64,000 bases of DNA from Clostridia bacterium (GCA_017481205.1 JAFUPN010000036.1:1-64000), one strand, 5' to 3'. Shown: positions 42,904-52,094, counted from the first letter of the stretch. The notes: generated by a model not told the origin, from the sequence alone. Made by a program: numbers and translations.

Positions 42904-43557
42904 ATGAAAAAAATTATTGCAATGACATTGATAACAGCATTTGTATTTACAGCTATGGCAATGCCTGCATATGCAACACCCGGCACAGCTACAGTCACCG
43001 CAAGCGCTTTGAATGTGCGGACAGCACCTTCAACAGATGCTCCCAGCCTTGGTCTTCTTCCCTACGGAACAAGTATTGAGTTTGTTAAAAGAGTTGGGGA
43101 ATGGTACAAAATTGATTTTCAAAACCAAGCCGGTTACATATTCGGTACTTATGTAACAGTAAATTCCGATGCTCAGATTGATTATGCACAGAACAAAAGA
43201 GAGCAGCTTCTTGAAATAGCAAAAACTTATATAGGAACACCTTATGTATACGGAGGTTCCACCCCATCAGGATTTGATTGCTCCGGTTTTGTACAGTATG
43301 TATACAACAAAATGGGCATATCACTTCCCCGCACTTCATACACTCAGGCAGCAGTAGGTACACAGGTCAGCTACAGTGAGCTCCAGCCCGGAGATATTGT
43401 ATGCTTTGGATATGGCTCAATAAACCATGTAGGTATCTATGTCGGAGACGGACAGTATATACACTCTCCCAGAAGCGGCTACACTGTTTGCATAGCGCCT
43501 ATGGCAGAAAGAATAAACAACGGAAATTTCCAATACGGACGCAGAATAATTAATTAA
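42904..43557 (+). CDS. Secreted SH3 / NlpC-P60 peptidoglycan hydrolase
   Basis: An exported 217-residue enzyme that probably cleaves within the peptidoglycan stem peptide. The signal peptide ends near AYA. A bacterial SH3 domain (about 30-85; ALNVRTAPSTDAP, GYIFGTYV) is followed by the NlpC/P60 domain (about 100-215) with Cys126 in FDCSGF, His175 in NHVGIYVGDG and His187 in YIHSP, the expected triad. The start was set at ATG 42904 before KKIIAMT; its AAAGGA lies 12 bases upstream, slightly far. It is monocistronic, with a consensus promoter and a strong terminator. Confidence 0.92.
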   Translation: MKKIIAMTLITAFVFTAMAMPAYATPGTATVTASALNVRTAPSTDAPSLGLLPYGTSIEFVKRVGEWYKIDFQNQAGYIFGTYVTVNSDAQIDYAQNKREQLLEIAKTYIGTPYVYGGSTPSGFDCSGFVQYVYNKMGISLPRTSYTQAAVGTQVSYSELQPGDIVCFGYGSINHVGIYVGDGQYIHSPRSGYTVCIAPMAERINNGNFQYGRRIIN

Positions 43558-43559
43558 TA

Positions 43560-43602
43560 AAAAATGCCACATACACGTAAAAAGTGTTAGTGGCATTTTT
43601 TA
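43560..43602 (+). terminator. Terminator of the NlpC/P60 gene
   Basis: AAAAAATGCCAC (43560-43571) and GTGGCATTTTTT (43591-43602) form a 12-bp stem ending in a T-run. Confidence 0.9.
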
Positions 43603-43615
43603 AATAGCTTTATAT

Positions 43616-43644
43616 TGTATTTTATAAAATACTTTGCTATAATA
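43616..43644 (+). promoter_or_regulatory. Promoter of the EamA transporter gene
   Basis: TTGTAT (43616-43621), a 17-bp spacer and a perfect TATAAT (43639-43644). Transcription would begin inside or at the left arm of the following hairpin. Confidence 0.75.
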
Positions 43645-43691
43645 TTAGCCGAAGCAATCAATACTTTTTTGTTGGTTGCTTCGGCTAATAT
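43644..43691 (+). promoter_or_regulatory. 5' leader hairpin of the EamA transporter gene
   Basis: TATTAGCCGAAGCAA (43644-43658) and TTGCTTCGGCTAATA (43677-43691) are exact complements, and further G-U and A-U pairs extend the stem toward 20 bp. It begins at the predicted transcript start and ends 24 bp before the ATG, with AAAGGA between. No T-run follows, so it is not a simple terminator. It may protect the 5' end or bind a regulator. Confidence 0.6.
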
Positions 43692-43715
43692 ACAACCCGG
43701 AAAGGAATTTTTCAA

Positions 43716-44600
43716 ATGAGCTATTTACTTATTCTGCTACTGATACTGCTGCATACAATGCAGTCATTTTTATGCAAAAAATACACCTCAGAATATCCCG
43801 GTGAAGCATCCATGGCATCCCCGGTATTTACGGTTGTGAGCGGACTTATTATCGCTGTTATATCCATGGCCTTTTCATCGTTTAAGCTAAGTGTACAGCC
43901 TCTTACAGTTGTTTTTGCCATGGTCAATGCCCTTGCGCTGTATATATACAACTACTCCATTGTAAAAGCCGCACAAAATGGTGTTTACTCAATACAAATG
44001 GTGTTTTCTCTCGGAGGCAGCATCATCATCCCCGCAGTGATTGCCTGCGGAGTTTTCGGCGACGAGCTTAACTGGCTGAAGGTGGTATCCATAATAATAA
44101 TACTTATTGCCATATATATGACAAGTATTAAAAAAGAAGACTCCGGACAGAAGGTAACCAAAATATTTCTCATAGCATGTCTTTTGCTATTTTTAAGCAA
44201 TGGTACATACGGGGCTCTCTTTGATGCTCAGCAACGCATAACAGGAGCTTCAGAAAAGGAAGAAATGATTATCATCACATACCTGTGCTCCACAGCATTT
44301 TCGCTTATAACCATGCTTATAAAAAATCCGAAAAAAATAAAATCTGCCGTGAAACAGACAAAAAAATCACTCGTATACCTGCTGAGCTGTTCAATAATAA
44401 CCGGACTGGCAGTAAATACATTGACTATCATCCTGCCGCTGGTAGACCTAACCATGTTTTACACCATGGACAATGCAGGTGTACTTTTACTTAGTGTTCT
44501 GTGCTCATACATATTCTTCAAAGAAAAGCTATCCCCGGTAAATATTACCGGCTGCATTGTAATGGCAGTCGGACTTATAGGTATCTCACTCCCGATTTAA
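43716..44600 (+). CDS. EamA/DMT-family transporter
   Basis: An integral membrane protein of 294 residues with ten hydrophobic segments in two repeats of five, the drug/metabolite transporter plan. It begins MSYLLILLLILLHTMQSFLC after AAAGGAA. The second repeat ends with SYIFFKEKLSPVNITGCIVM, a typical EamA C-terminal signature. It probably exports or imports a small metabolite; the substrate cannot be inferred. It is monocistronic, with a leader hairpin and a terminator at 44617. Confidence 0.85.
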   Translation: MSYLLILLLILLHTMQSFLCKKYTSEYPGEASMASPVFTVVSGLIIAVISMAFSSFKLSVQPLTVVFAMVNALALYIYNYSIVKAAQNGVYSIQMVFSLGGSIIIPAVIACGVFGDELNWLKVVSIIIILIAIYMTSIKKEDSGQKVTKIFLIACLLLFLSNGTYGALFDAQQRITGASEKEEMIIITYLCSTAFSLITMLIKNPKKIKSAVKQTKKSLVYLLSCSIITGLAVNTLTIILPLVDLTMFYTMDNAGVLLLSVLCSYIFFKEKLSPVNITGCIVMAVGLIGISLPI

Positions 44601-44616
44601 AGAATACAAATCAGCA

Positions 44617-44656
44617 AAAACTCCGCCCTATATTAAATGAGCGGAGTTCTGTTTTA
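44617..44656. terminator. Terminator between EamA and XRE genes
   Basis: AACTCCGC (44619-44626) and GCGGAGTT (44641-44648), followed by CTGTTTT on the plus strand, with an A-run on the left serving the minus-strand gene. It lies between convergent genes. Confidence 0.7.
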
Positions 44657-44714
44657 TTATACAAATATACAAAATTTCAGCCGGCTAAGCCTCATTTTCG
44701 GGTATGGAGCTGTA

Positions 44715-44945
44715 TTATTTCGGTTTAAATTCCGAATTAGCAAGCAGATAATCACAGCTGACATTAAATACCTTTGCCAGGGCAAAAAGCTCAATATCTG
44801 TCACGAAACGCTTGCCGCACTCGATTCTCTGAATCGCATTTTTGTCTACATCTATCCCCAGCAGCTGCAGCTTCTCCGCAAGGATACGCTGAGACATTCT
44901 CGGTATTGCAGCTTTTCTGAGACAATGTATTCTGTTACCGCACAT
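44715..44945 (-). CDS. Small XRE-family helix-turn-helix regulator
   Basis: A DNA-binding protein of 76 residues if it starts at ATG 44945 (MCGNRIHCLRK), or 95 if at ATG 45002. The shorter form matches the usual family beginning, but neither start has a good ribosome site. The helix-turn-helix runs through SQRILAEKLQLLGIDVDKNA, then IQRIECGKRFVTDIELFALA. A perfect palindrome lies upstream at 45044-45066, consistent with autoregulation. It is convergent with the EamA transporter gene. No toxin-like partner is present, so a stand-alone regulator is likely. Confidence 0.75.
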   Translation of the reverse strand: MCGNRIHCLRKAAIPRMSQRILAEKLQLLGIDVDKNAIQRIECGKRFVTDIELFALAKVFNVSCDYLLANSEFKPK

Positions 44946-45043
44946 ATTGTTGCCATGCTCAGTTTTATTTTTAAAAATAATAACACCCCCACACTTTGAC
45001 ATTCAGTGCTTGACAAAATTATTATATACTGTCTATGGGTGTT

Positions 45044-45066
45044 TATGACATTCACCAAATGTCATA
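45044..45066 (-). promoter_or_regulatory. Palindromic operator upstream of the XRE gene
   Basis: TATGACATT-CACCA-AATGTCATA: 9-bp perfect arms around a 5-bp centre. A further ATGTCA half-site lies at the 45002 start and another GTCAT near 45080. On the minus strand a TATAAT-like -10 lies just downstream (about 45020-45030), so binding here would affect initiation. Confidence 0.6.
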
Positions 45067-45081
45067 TTATGTCGATTTTTG

Positions 45082-46632
45082 TCATTTGCTTCTCTTTGGA
45101 ATTAAAAGCTGCTGACCCGCCGCAAGCGGAGTATTTTCATCCAAATTATTTACGGCGGTTATCTCTGCTGAGGTTGTATGATATCTCTTGGCAATATTCC
45201 ACATATCATCACCTGACTGTACAAAATATACCGTTATGCCGGACTGAGCAGATTTATCTGTCTTATTGTTTTCGTCAATAACAATATCAGTAACTGCATT
45301 TACCGAAAAACGGCGCTTCACTGAAGAATTGACCCTGACTATCAGACGAAGCTTTATGCTACTTCCGCCCTCAATACTGTAGCTCTCATGCTCAACAAAA
45401 GAGGTGGCTTCCGCAAAGGCGCTGTTTACCTCATAGCTTCGTGCCACAGGCAGACTGCAGCTGAAAGGCAGCTGACCGTTCATGCTGTACACAGCCTCAC
45501 CTTCTCCGGATGATTTGCACAGCAAAACCACATTGACAAAACCGTTTACAGTTACCGAATTGCTGTTGAGAAGCACCTCATCGACAAAAGCCTCCGACGT
45601 TACACAATATATTCTTTCCACATCGCGCTCCGATGCAAAATTTTCTGTTACAGTACACTGCGCCGTACCTGCATCCACCATTTCTGTAACTGCTATTTCC
45701 CTGCGTTCCACATTAATATTGTAATCCGGACTGTATATATCGCTTATATATTCAACTGTTTTTTCATCATAAGCTCTGAGTGTAAGACATATATCCGCTT
45801 TAATGTCCATAAGGGACATTGTGCCGTCATCATCAGTATTGCGCAGGCAGGATATGTTCCTTATATCGTAATCGGCAGTGGTGTACATATCCGGCGAAAT
45901 CCCATCCACATCTGCAATATGTGTAAAGGGAATTTCATTCTGAACAGAGTACATTTCTCCTTCGTTTATATACAGAGCCGAAAGCATGATACTTCCCTTG
46001 GCAACCACCTTATTGAGAACAACCTTCAACTCGGAATCTGATATTTTTATATCATATTTTAATATAGCATCTATATCCGGACCGCTTGGAGGGAGCTTTA
46101 CACTTTCTTCAAGGTTGAAATCGTGCTCAGAGCAGATTGCCAGATTAAAATTGTTGACAGAACTTGTCTTTGCCGGCAAAGATATATCTCCAGACACAGA
46201 CTCAATAAGCGAAACCTCATTTTTGCTGTATGCCTTTGCCTGAACATTCATTACAGATTTTACATTCAGCTTGCGGCTGTTTATCACCGAATATTCCACA
46301 TGAGATACTGAGCATTTTACAAAGCCCGTCATGGTATCGTCGCAGCCTGCTGCATCTATTTGCTTGGAAAACGGCGCGTTGTAATCAATAGTTTCCACAG
46401 TACCGTCTTCCCCCAGATAAATTATACTGTAGCAAAGATTTCCGCTCAGAGTTATGTAATCCTTGGAAATGTGTTTTTCACTGAGCTGAGGCAATGCGTC
46501 AACCTCAAGTATACGGAGGCAATCTGCTTTTGAATCAGGAACTATAATATCCGATTCCGTTATTGATTTAACCGAGGCACTGCATTTATCTTCCGTTATG
46601 CTGATTTCCTGCTTGTTTAACTCTATGGACAT
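45082..46632 (-). CDS. DUF3794 (SPOCS) and LysM domain protein
   Basis: A 516-residue protein without a signal peptide. Repeated DUF3794/SPOCS-type domains fill residues about 10-460, and a C-terminal LysM domain (about 465-512; VYFVQSGDDMWNIAKRYHTT, then LLIPKRS) binds peptidoglycan-like polymers. GGGAGG precedes the ATG. SPOCS-LysM proteins are known in spore-forming Firmicutes as spore coat or cortex-associated proteins, so this one hints at sporulation capacity. The role here is inferred from family knowledge only. Confidence 0.85.
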   Translation of the reverse strand: MSIELNKQEISITEDKCSASVKSITESDIIVPDSKADCLRILEVDALPQLSEKHISKDYITLSGNLCYSIIYLGEDGTVETIDYNAPFSKQIDAAGCDDTMTGFVKCSVSHVEYSVINSRKLNVKSVMNVQAKAYSKNEVSLIESVSGDISLPAKTSSVNNFNLAICSEHDFNLEESVKLPPSGPDIDAILKYDIKISDSELKVVLNKVVAKGSIMLSALYINEGEMYSVQNEIPFTHIADVDGISPDMYTTADYDIRNISCLRNTDDDGTMSLMDIKADICLTLRAYDEKTVEYISDIYSPDYNINVERREIAVTEMVDAGTAQCTVTENFASERDVERIYCVTSEAFVDEVLLNSNSVTVNGFVNVVLLCKSSGEGEAVYSMNGQLPFSCSLPVARSYEVNSAFAEATSFVEHESYSIEGGSSIKLRLIVRVNSSVKRRFSVNAVTDIVIDENNKTDKSAQSGITVYFVQSGDDMWNIAKRYHTTSAEITAVNNLDENTPLAAGQQLLIPKRSK

Positions 46633-46754
46633 GTTAATCCTCCCTGTGTTTTTTGTTTTTTATAAATATATATGTGGACAAAAGAATAATATTCATACAA
46701 AGAAAAGAGAGAAATGCAAAAAACTCAAGTTTTTTACATATCCTTGAAATTATC

Positions 46755-46787
46755 GAAAAAGCCCGCACCTCAAAAGTGCCGGGCTTT
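46755..46787 (-). terminator. Terminator of the serine acetyltransferase gene
   Basis: AAAGCCCG-CAC and GTG-C-CGGGCTTT pair with one bulge; on the minus strand a T-run (46755-46760) follows. It is about 80 bp after the gene stop. Confidence 0.75.
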
Positions 46788-46868
46788 CATTAGATATAAA
46801 AATATATTAATTTACAATTTTACAGTTGCTGTAAAGACTGTTAAAAAAGTCAATTTGGGATGTAAAAA

Positions 46869-47783
46869 TTATATTTCCCAATTATCTTCAGCAGGCTTTT
46901 GAGACCCCTTGAATATCAGCTCAGGCTCCTTAAGGCTTACTTTTGTATCAGGCGGCACTGAGCCGGTGATAAAACAGTTACCTCCGATTATGCTTCTTGC
47001 ACCGATAATGGTTTCTCCTCCAAGAATGGTTGAGCCAGAGTATATAGTAACATTATCCTCAATAGTAGGATGACGCTTCACTCCCGACAGCTGCTGACCC
47101 TTTCGTGTAGAAAGTGCACCAAGGGTAACACCCTGATAAAGCTTTACATGGTTCCCTATGATGCAGGTTTCACCTATTACAATTCCTGTGCCATGGTCTA
47201 TAAAGAAATATTCGCCGATTACGGCACCGGAGTTTATGTCAATACCGGTTCTGCTGTGGGCATGTTCAGTCATTATACGCGGTATAAAAGGCACCTGCGC
47301 ATTGTACAGCACATGGGCAATACGGTATACAAATATTGCATACAAACCCGGATAAGAGAATATAATATCCTCCTTACTCTTAGCAGCAGGGTCACCGTCA
47401 AAGCCTGCCTGCACATCCTTTAACAGCAGATTTTGTATATCCGGCAGCCCTGATATAAAGTCCGCACTGATTTCTTCTGCTCTTTTTTCACACTCTGCTT
47501 CGTCAAGCCCGCCCTGATATATAAGAGCTGCATTTATCTGCGCTTTAAGTCTGTCGTACACATGAGCTATTTTTGCCGACACATAGTAGTCGCTCAAGTC
47601 TCCGGAAATATTTTCTTTATTAAAATACCCAGGGAATATAATATCCCTCACCTCGTCAATAATAGTGATTATATCGTTACTGCCGGGCATATGTCTGCCG
47701 CATTTAACACATAGCAGACCTTCGTTTGAATAATTATCAAGGATTCTCTGTATTGTGTTGTTTATAGCATCAATATTGTTCAT
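46869..47783 (-). CDS. Serine O-acetyltransferase
   Basis: A cytoplasmic enzyme of 304 residues making O-acetylserine from serine and acetyl-CoA, the first step of cysteine synthesis. An N-terminal helical region is followed by the catalytic left-handed beta-helix: MTEHAHSRTGIDINSGAVIG, HGTGIVIGETCIIGNHVKLY (catalytic His in HGTG), QGVTLGA, and KRHPTIEDNVTIYSGSTILG. The length is greater than in the short form (EpsC) because of the N-terminal extension. AAAGGAAA lies before the ATG. cysS lies 1.6 kb away, divergent. It has its own terminator. Confidence 0.92.
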   Translation of the reverse strand: MNNIDAINNTIQRILDNYSNEGLLCVKCGRHMPGSNDIITIIDEVRDIIFPGYFNKENISGDLSDYYVSAKIAHVYDRLKAQINAALIYQGGLDEAECEKRAEEISADFISGLPDIQNLLLKDVQAGFDGDPAAKSKEDIIFSYPGLYAIFVYRIAHVLYNAQVPFIPRIMTEHAHSRTGIDINSGAVIGEYFFIDHGTGIVIGETCIIGNHVKLYQGVTLGALSTRKGQQLSGVKRHPTIEDNVTIYSGSTILGGETIIGARSIIGGNCFITGSVPPDTKVSLKEPELIFKGSQKPAEDNWEI

Positions 47784-47807
47784 GATAGTTTTCCTTTTTT
47801 GAAAATT

Positions 47808-47850
47808 TAAGCATCAGATAATCAGATGATATCAGACTTTCTGATGCTTA
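47808..47850 (-). terminator. Terminator of the stalk-SGNH gene
   Basis: TAAGCATCAGA (47808-47818) and TCTGATGCTTA (47840-47850) are perfect 11-bp arms, 14 bp after the stop on the minus strand. An AT-rich tail follows. Confidence 0.7.
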
Positions 47851-47864
47851 TAAATAATATATGA

Positions 47865-48956
47865 TTACTTAGCGGGAATTGCCCTTACAATACCCTCAAG
47901 CTGTGTCCAGATAGCATCTGCAATGGCCTGCATACCTGCATCACCCGGGTGATTTGCAACACCTGAGTGAGAGAAAAGTCCCTTTGCTTTATACATATCG
48001 TCGTCTCCGAGATGACCGATTTCGATTGCTTCAACACCCTTTGCCTGTGCAGCAGCTCTTGTTGCGTTGTCAACAGCTTCGTCCTTCCAGAAGTTTGTGG
48101 TAAACACATACTTCACATCCTCGCTCTTTGAGGTGAGGAATCTGAGATAACTGTTGATTGCAGGCAGAAGGTCGTTCTGTGCAAGATACTCGTCTTTTAC
48201 ATTTTCACCCAGTCTGTAAATAACAACATCGGGTCTGAAATCGGGAGCTGTTGCATAGTTGTTATAAATACCCTCATCGTTATAGCCTCTCTCCCACTGA
48301 GCAGCCTGAACTATACAGAACACTGCATTGGGGTGGATTTCTCTTACCTTTTTGATAAGGATATGTACAAAGTCGTTGCTCTCGCTGCTTGCCGCCATAC
48401 CGTAGTTGCCATTCCAGCCGAGAGATGTGCTGGGAGCATGTCTTGTAATGGAGTTACCTGTGATAAGAATTCTGGGATAACCGTTTGCAGAGCCATCGTA
48501 AGTAACATTTCCTGTGGGGATAAGCTTTTTGAATATTGAAACAGTCTGGGTATCCTCGTCCCAGTGTACCTCGCAGTCAAGTGACTCGGAAATGGCACGT
48601 ACGGGAACCAGTGTTCTGTCCTTGGTCTGATAGGGAGCCGCATCCAACACCACATTGGCACCGTTTACCTTCATAATGCTTGAACCGATGGTAAGCTCAA
48701 CAGTCTTTTTGGACTCTGAGGTTACACCCTTGGCAGTAAGGGATGCTTCATCCCAGCTGACTGTACAGCCCAGAGCTTCAAAAATAGCACGCATGGGCAC
48801 CATTGTGCGAAAGCTCGGTGTTGTTTCCGGAGCCACATCAAACTCAAGCCGGCTGTTTTCAACAAAAACCTTGATTTCGTCCTCAGCATAAGCGGTAAAC
48901 ACCATCACAGACAGCATCAAAACTACCACCATAAATAAAGTAACAATTTTTTTCAT
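47865..48956 (-). CDS. Secreted SGNH hydrolase with copper amine oxidase-type stalk domain
   Basis: An exported 363-residue esterase-like protein; signal peptide ends near AYA, AAGGAGG ribosome site. The stalk domain (28-142; TMVPMRAIFEALGCTVSWDE, RTLVPVRAISESL) is common on clostridial wall proteins. The SGNH domain (160-360) has GNS (Ser169), RLGEN (250-252) and ANHPGDAGM (His336). The order matches SGNH esterases, though the Asp of the usual DxxH is replaced, since the sequence reads VANH. The likely role is deacetylation of a wall or plant polysaccharide. It is a second SGNH protein, distinct from the one at 2329. It stands alone with its own terminator. Confidence 0.8.
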   Translation of the reverse strand: MKKIVTLFMVVVLMLSVMVFTAYAEDEIKVFVENSRLEFDVAPETTPSFRTMVPMRAIFEALGCTVSWDEASLTAKGVTSESKKTVELTIGSSIMKVNGANVVLDAAPYQTKDRTLVPVRAISESLDCEVHWDEDTQTVSIFKKLIPTGNVTYDGSANGYPRILITGNSITRHAPSTSLGWNGNYGMAASSESNDFVHILIKKVREIHPNAVFCIVQAAQWERGYNDEGIYNNYATAPDFRPDVVIYRLGENVKDEYLAQNDLLPAINSYLRFLTSKSEDVKYVFTTNFWKDEAVDNATRAAAQAKGVEAIEIGHLGDDDMYKAKGLFSHSGVANHPGDAGMQAIADAIWTQLEGIVRAIPAK

Positions 48957-49026
48957 AAGAAAAATCCTCCTTAATATTAAATGCCGTCAGCCACCGGAGT
49001 CTTATCCGAATGGCTAAGCATTAAAA

Positions 49027-49239
49027 TTACAATTCAAAATCCTTTGGTGAGAATTTTTTTAAACCGATTTTTTTAGGCTTCGGTTTTATCTCACGCTTAA
49101 AAATGTCGTATTTAAACCGCTTGCAAAGATAGTCTGCGGGCACAGTGCCTTTGAATGAGCAGTTTACATTACCGCTGCATGGCATATCACTGTGAGTGCA
49201 CAGTCTGCAGGCGGGATTTTCGACTTTTCTGTAAATCAT
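49027..49239 (-). CDS. Small Cys-rich protein of unknown function (70 aa)
   Basis: A 70-residue ORF with AGGTGATAAG before its ATG. Cys occur as CRLC (11 and 14), then at 21, 27 and 39, which could form a zinc site. The C-terminal half is basic (KREIKPKPKKIGLKK). No signal peptide or membrane segment. It lies between the SGNH gene and the divergent cysS. The function is unrecognised, but the ribosome site and Cys pattern support a real gene. Confidence 0.6.
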   Translation of the reverse strand: MIYRKVENPACRLCTHSDMPCSGNVNCSFKGTVPADYLCKRFKYDIFKREIKPKPKKIGLKKFSPKDFEL

Positions 49240-49327
49240 CTTATCACCTGTTCATGTTAATTATATACTATTTTATCATGTTTACGGAGTAAAATCAATC
49301 TAAATATGATAAATAATTAAAAAATAG

Positions 49328-49356
49328 TTGTATTTTTCAAAAAAAAATTATATAAT
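49328..49356 (+). promoter_or_regulatory. Promoter of the cysS operon
   Basis: TTGTAT (49328-49333), a 17-bp spacer and a perfect TATAAT (49351-49356), 41 bp before the start codon. The short leader leaves no room for a T-box. Confidence 0.75.
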
Positions 49357-49397
49357 ATAGTTTGTATTGAAATCTAAAATTGACAGGAGTTGATACA

Positions 49398-50789
49398 ATG
49401 CTTAAGCTGTACAACAGCATGACAAGAAAAAAAGAAGAATTTGTACCCATTGAGCCCGGTAAGGTGAGAATGTATTCCTGCGGTCCTACCGTGTACAATT
49501 ATTTTCATATAGGCAATGCGCGCCCGTTTATCATCTTTGATACATTGCGCAGATATCTGGAATACTGCGGTTATGACGTGAATTTTGTTCAGAACTTCAC
49601 CGATATTGACGACAAGATGATAAACCGCGCAAATGACGAAGGCATAACCGTTGCTGAGCTTGCCGACAGATTTATTGCCGAATATTTTACCGACGCTCAG
49701 GGTCTGGGCATCGAAAAGGCAACAGTCCACCCCAAGGCTACAGAGAATATCGATGCTATTATCGCCATTATCAAGGAGCTTGAGGACAAGGGCTATACAT
49801 ATACGGTTGACGGTGACGTGTATTTCAGAGTAAAAAATTTCAAGGAATACGGCAAGCTGTCACACCAGCCTCTTGAAAATCTTGAAGCAGGTGCAAGAAT
49901 CGAGGTTGGCGACAAAAAAGAAAATCCCATGGACTTTGCAGTATGGAAGGCACAGAAACCCGGCGAGCCCGCATGGGAAAGCCCCTGGGGCATGGGACGT
50001 CCCGGATGGCATATTGAATGCTCTGCCATGGCAACCAAATACCTTGGCAACACAATAGATATTCACAGCGGCGGAAAAGACCTTATCTTCCCCCACCACG
50101 AAAACGAAATCGCCCAGAGCGAATGTGCTCACGGCTGCACCTTTGCAAACTACTGGCTCCATAACGGATATATAAATGTTGATAATGTAAAAATGAGCAA
50201 ATCGCTGGGTAACTTCTTTACGGTCCGCGATGTGGTTAAGGAATTTGATTATATCGTTATCAGATTCTTTATGCTTTCCGCTCATTACAGAAATCCCATA
50301 AACTTCAGCCATGACCTTTTGGTACAGGCTCAGTCTGCTCTGGGCAGAATAAATACCTGTCTGGACAACCTTGATTTTATGGCAGGCAATTCCGTCGAAG
50401 GAGAGCTCAGCGAGGCTTGTGCAAAGGCTCTGGAAAACTTTAAAAAGCAGTTTACCGACGCTATGGACGACGATATCAATACAGCAGATGCCATTTCCGC
50501 TATATTTGACATGGTAAAGTATGCCAATGTTGAATTCGGCGAAGATACAGTGAAGGCAGATATTGAAGCAGCCTCCGCTCTTATCAGGGAGCTCGGCGGG
50601 GTGCTGGGTATCATTGCAGAGAAAAAAACAGATATCCTCGACGCAGAGATTGAAGCCCTTATTGAGGAGCGTAATAATGCCCGCAAGGAAAAGAACTTTG
50701 CCCGTGCAGACGAAATCAGAGACATGCTTAAAAACAGCGGTATAGAGCTGGAGGATACCCGTCAGGGAGTTAAGTGGAAAAGAGTGTAA
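49398..50789 (+). CDS. Cysteinyl-tRNA synthetase
   Basis: A class I synthetase of 463 residues that charges tRNA-Cys. The HIGH motif is HIGN (37-40), the KMSKS motif KMSKSLGN is near residue 265, and zinc ligands include Cys28 (MYSCGPT), the Cys of WHIECSAMA and [11 protein letters not shown]. The C-terminal helical anticodon-binding region ends [13 protein letters not shown]. The start at ATG 49398 has AGGAG eight bases upstream. It is the first gene of an operon with Mini-RNase III (2 bp gap) and YitT. Confidence 0.97.
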   Translation: MLKLYNSMTRKKEEFVPIEPGKVRMYSCGPTVYNYFHIGNARPFIIFDTLRRYLEYCGYDVNFVQNFTDIDDKMINRANDEGITVAELADRFIAEYFTDAQGLGIEKATVHPKATENIDAIIAIIKELEDKGYTYTVDGDVYFRVKNFKEYGKLSHQPLENLEAGARIEVGDKKENPMDFAVWKAQKPGEPAWESPWGMGRPGWHIECSAMATKYLGNTIDIHSGGKDLIFPHHENEIAQSECAHGCTFANYWLHNGYINVDNVKMSKSLGNFFTVRDVVKEFDYIVIRFFMLSAHYRNPINFSHDLLVQAQSALGRINTCLDNLDFMAGNSVEGELSEACAKALENFKKQFTDAMDDDINTADAISAIFDMVKYANVEFGEDTVKADIEAASALIRELGGVLGIIAEKKTDILDAEIEALIEERNNARKEKNFARADEIRDMLKNSGIELEDTRQGVKWKRV

Positions 50790-50791
50790 TA

Positions 50792-51190
50792 ATGGATATA
50801 AACATTAATCCCAGGGATATCTCTCCCCTGTCTCTTGCATACATAGGAGACGCAGTTTACGAGGTATATGTGCGCACTCATATAATGAAGGACGTGAACT
50901 TGCCGGTAAACAAGCTTCACAAGACGGCAACAGGCTATGTAAAAGCAAAGGCACAGAGTGATATTATACTGGCAATTGCCGGAAGCCTCACAGAGGAGGA
51001 AACAGCCGTGTTCAAGCGGGGCAGAAATGCCCATTCCTACACCTCTGCAAAAAATGCAGACATTGTAGATTACCGCAGAGCCACAGGCTTTGAGGCACTT
51101 ATCGGTTATCTGTATCTCAGCGGCAATACCGCAAGACTTGAGGAAATAATAAAGCTGAGTATTGATTATATAGATAATAAAATATTATAA
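50792..51190 (+). CDS. Mini-ribonuclease III
   Basis: A 132-residue RNase III-fold nuclease without a dsRNA-binding domain, maturing 23S rRNA in Firmicutes. The signature is PLSLAYIGDAVYEVYVR with the catalytic acidic residues; the second acidic cluster is in YRRATGFEALIGYLYL. The ATG at 50792 was chosen, 2 bp after the cysS stop, with a GAGTG-type site; a GTG at 50774 would overlap cysS. cysS-mrnC is the usual Firmicutes arrangement. Confidence 0.93.
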   Translation: MDININPRDISPLSLAYIGDAVYEVYVRTHIMKDVNLPVNKLHKTATGYVKAKAQSDIILAIAGSLTEEETAVFKRGRNAHSYTSAKNADIVDYRRATGFEALIGYLYLSGNTARLEEIIKLSIDYIDNKIL

Positions 51191-51217
51191 TCTGCACATA
51201 ATATCCACGGTGATATT

Positions 51218-52069
51218 ATGTGGAATAATAAAATAATGTCGGCAAAGGAATATCTGCTGATAACCGCCGGCTCACTGCTGACAGCACTGGGGCTTAATCT
51301 TTTTCTTGTGCCGAACTCTGTTGCAGCTGGAGGCGCAAGCGGCCTCGGCACAGTACTGTATCTGGGCTTCGGCATACCTGTTTCTGCAGTGGTGCTGGCT
51401 GTCAATATTATACTGTTCGCCTTTGGCTACAGATATCTTCCAAAAAGCGCTCTTGTAAGAACTCTGTTTGCTACCTTTGCACTGTCAGCTTTTATAGAGA
51501 TATTTTCATTTCTCAAGCCTTTGACAGACAATCTTATTTTAGCATCTGTATACGGCGGTCTGTGCCTGGGTGCAGGAACCGGAATGACTGTGGCGAACGG
51601 CGGCTCCACAGGCGGCTCGGATATGGCGGCAGTTATCATATACAAGCAGCTTCATATCTTTTCTGTGGCAAGATTAATACTTTTTATAGATTTATTTATC
51701 ATTGTGCTTTCGGGATTGGTATTTTCCGATTTTGAAATAATGCTCTATGCGGCACTGGCATTGTATGTTGCATCAGTTATTGCAGATGCCATTATAGAAG
51801 GTGTCAATTTTGCAAAGCTCGTATTTGTAGTCAGCGACAAGGCTGAGGACATTGCCTCAGAGGTTATGTCAAAGCTGGACAGAGGCATAACCGCCCTTTA
51901 CGGAAAAGGAATGTACAGCAAAAAAGATATTCCCGTACTCATGTGCGCTGTAAGGCGAAATCAGTTTGTAGCTTTACGCCGCATAATAAGAACAATAGAC
52001 AAAAATGCATTTATAATTCTTTCCGATGCCCGCGAGGTTATAGGAAACGGATTTAACATAAATGAGTGA
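51218..52069 (+). CDS. YitT family membrane protein
   Basis: A 283-residue integral membrane protein with about five hydrophobic segments (DUF161) and a C-terminal soluble DUF2179 domain (VFVVSDKAEDIASEVMSKLD, RGITALYGKGMYSKKD). A GGTGAT site precedes the ATG. The family is widespread in Firmicutes; a transport role is suggested but unproven. It follows mrnC by 27 bp, probably in the same transcript. Confidence 0.9.
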   Translation: MWNNKIMSAKEYLLITAGSLLTALGLNLFLVPNSVAAGGASGLGTVLYLGFGIPVSAVVLAVNIILFAFGYRYLPKSALVRTLFATFALSAFIEIFSFLKPLTDNLILASVYGGLCLGAGTGMTVANGGSTGGSDMAAVIIYKQLHIFSVARLILFIDLFIIVLSGLVFSDFEIMLYAALALYVASVIADAIIEGVNFAKLVFVVSDKAEDIASEVMSKLDRGITALYGKGMYSKKDIPVLMCAVRRNQFVALRRIIRTIDKNAFIILSDAREVIGNGFNINE

Positions 52070-52094
52070 CAAATGAAAATGGAGGAAATGTGTT

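Noticed and set aside
44715-45002. Antitoxin of a toxin-antitoxin pair
   Set aside because: There is no small toxin-like ORF adjacent on the same strand.
49240-49397. T-box riboswitch ahead of cysS
   Set aside because: The predicted leader is only about 35 nt and lacks the T-box sequence and antiterminator.
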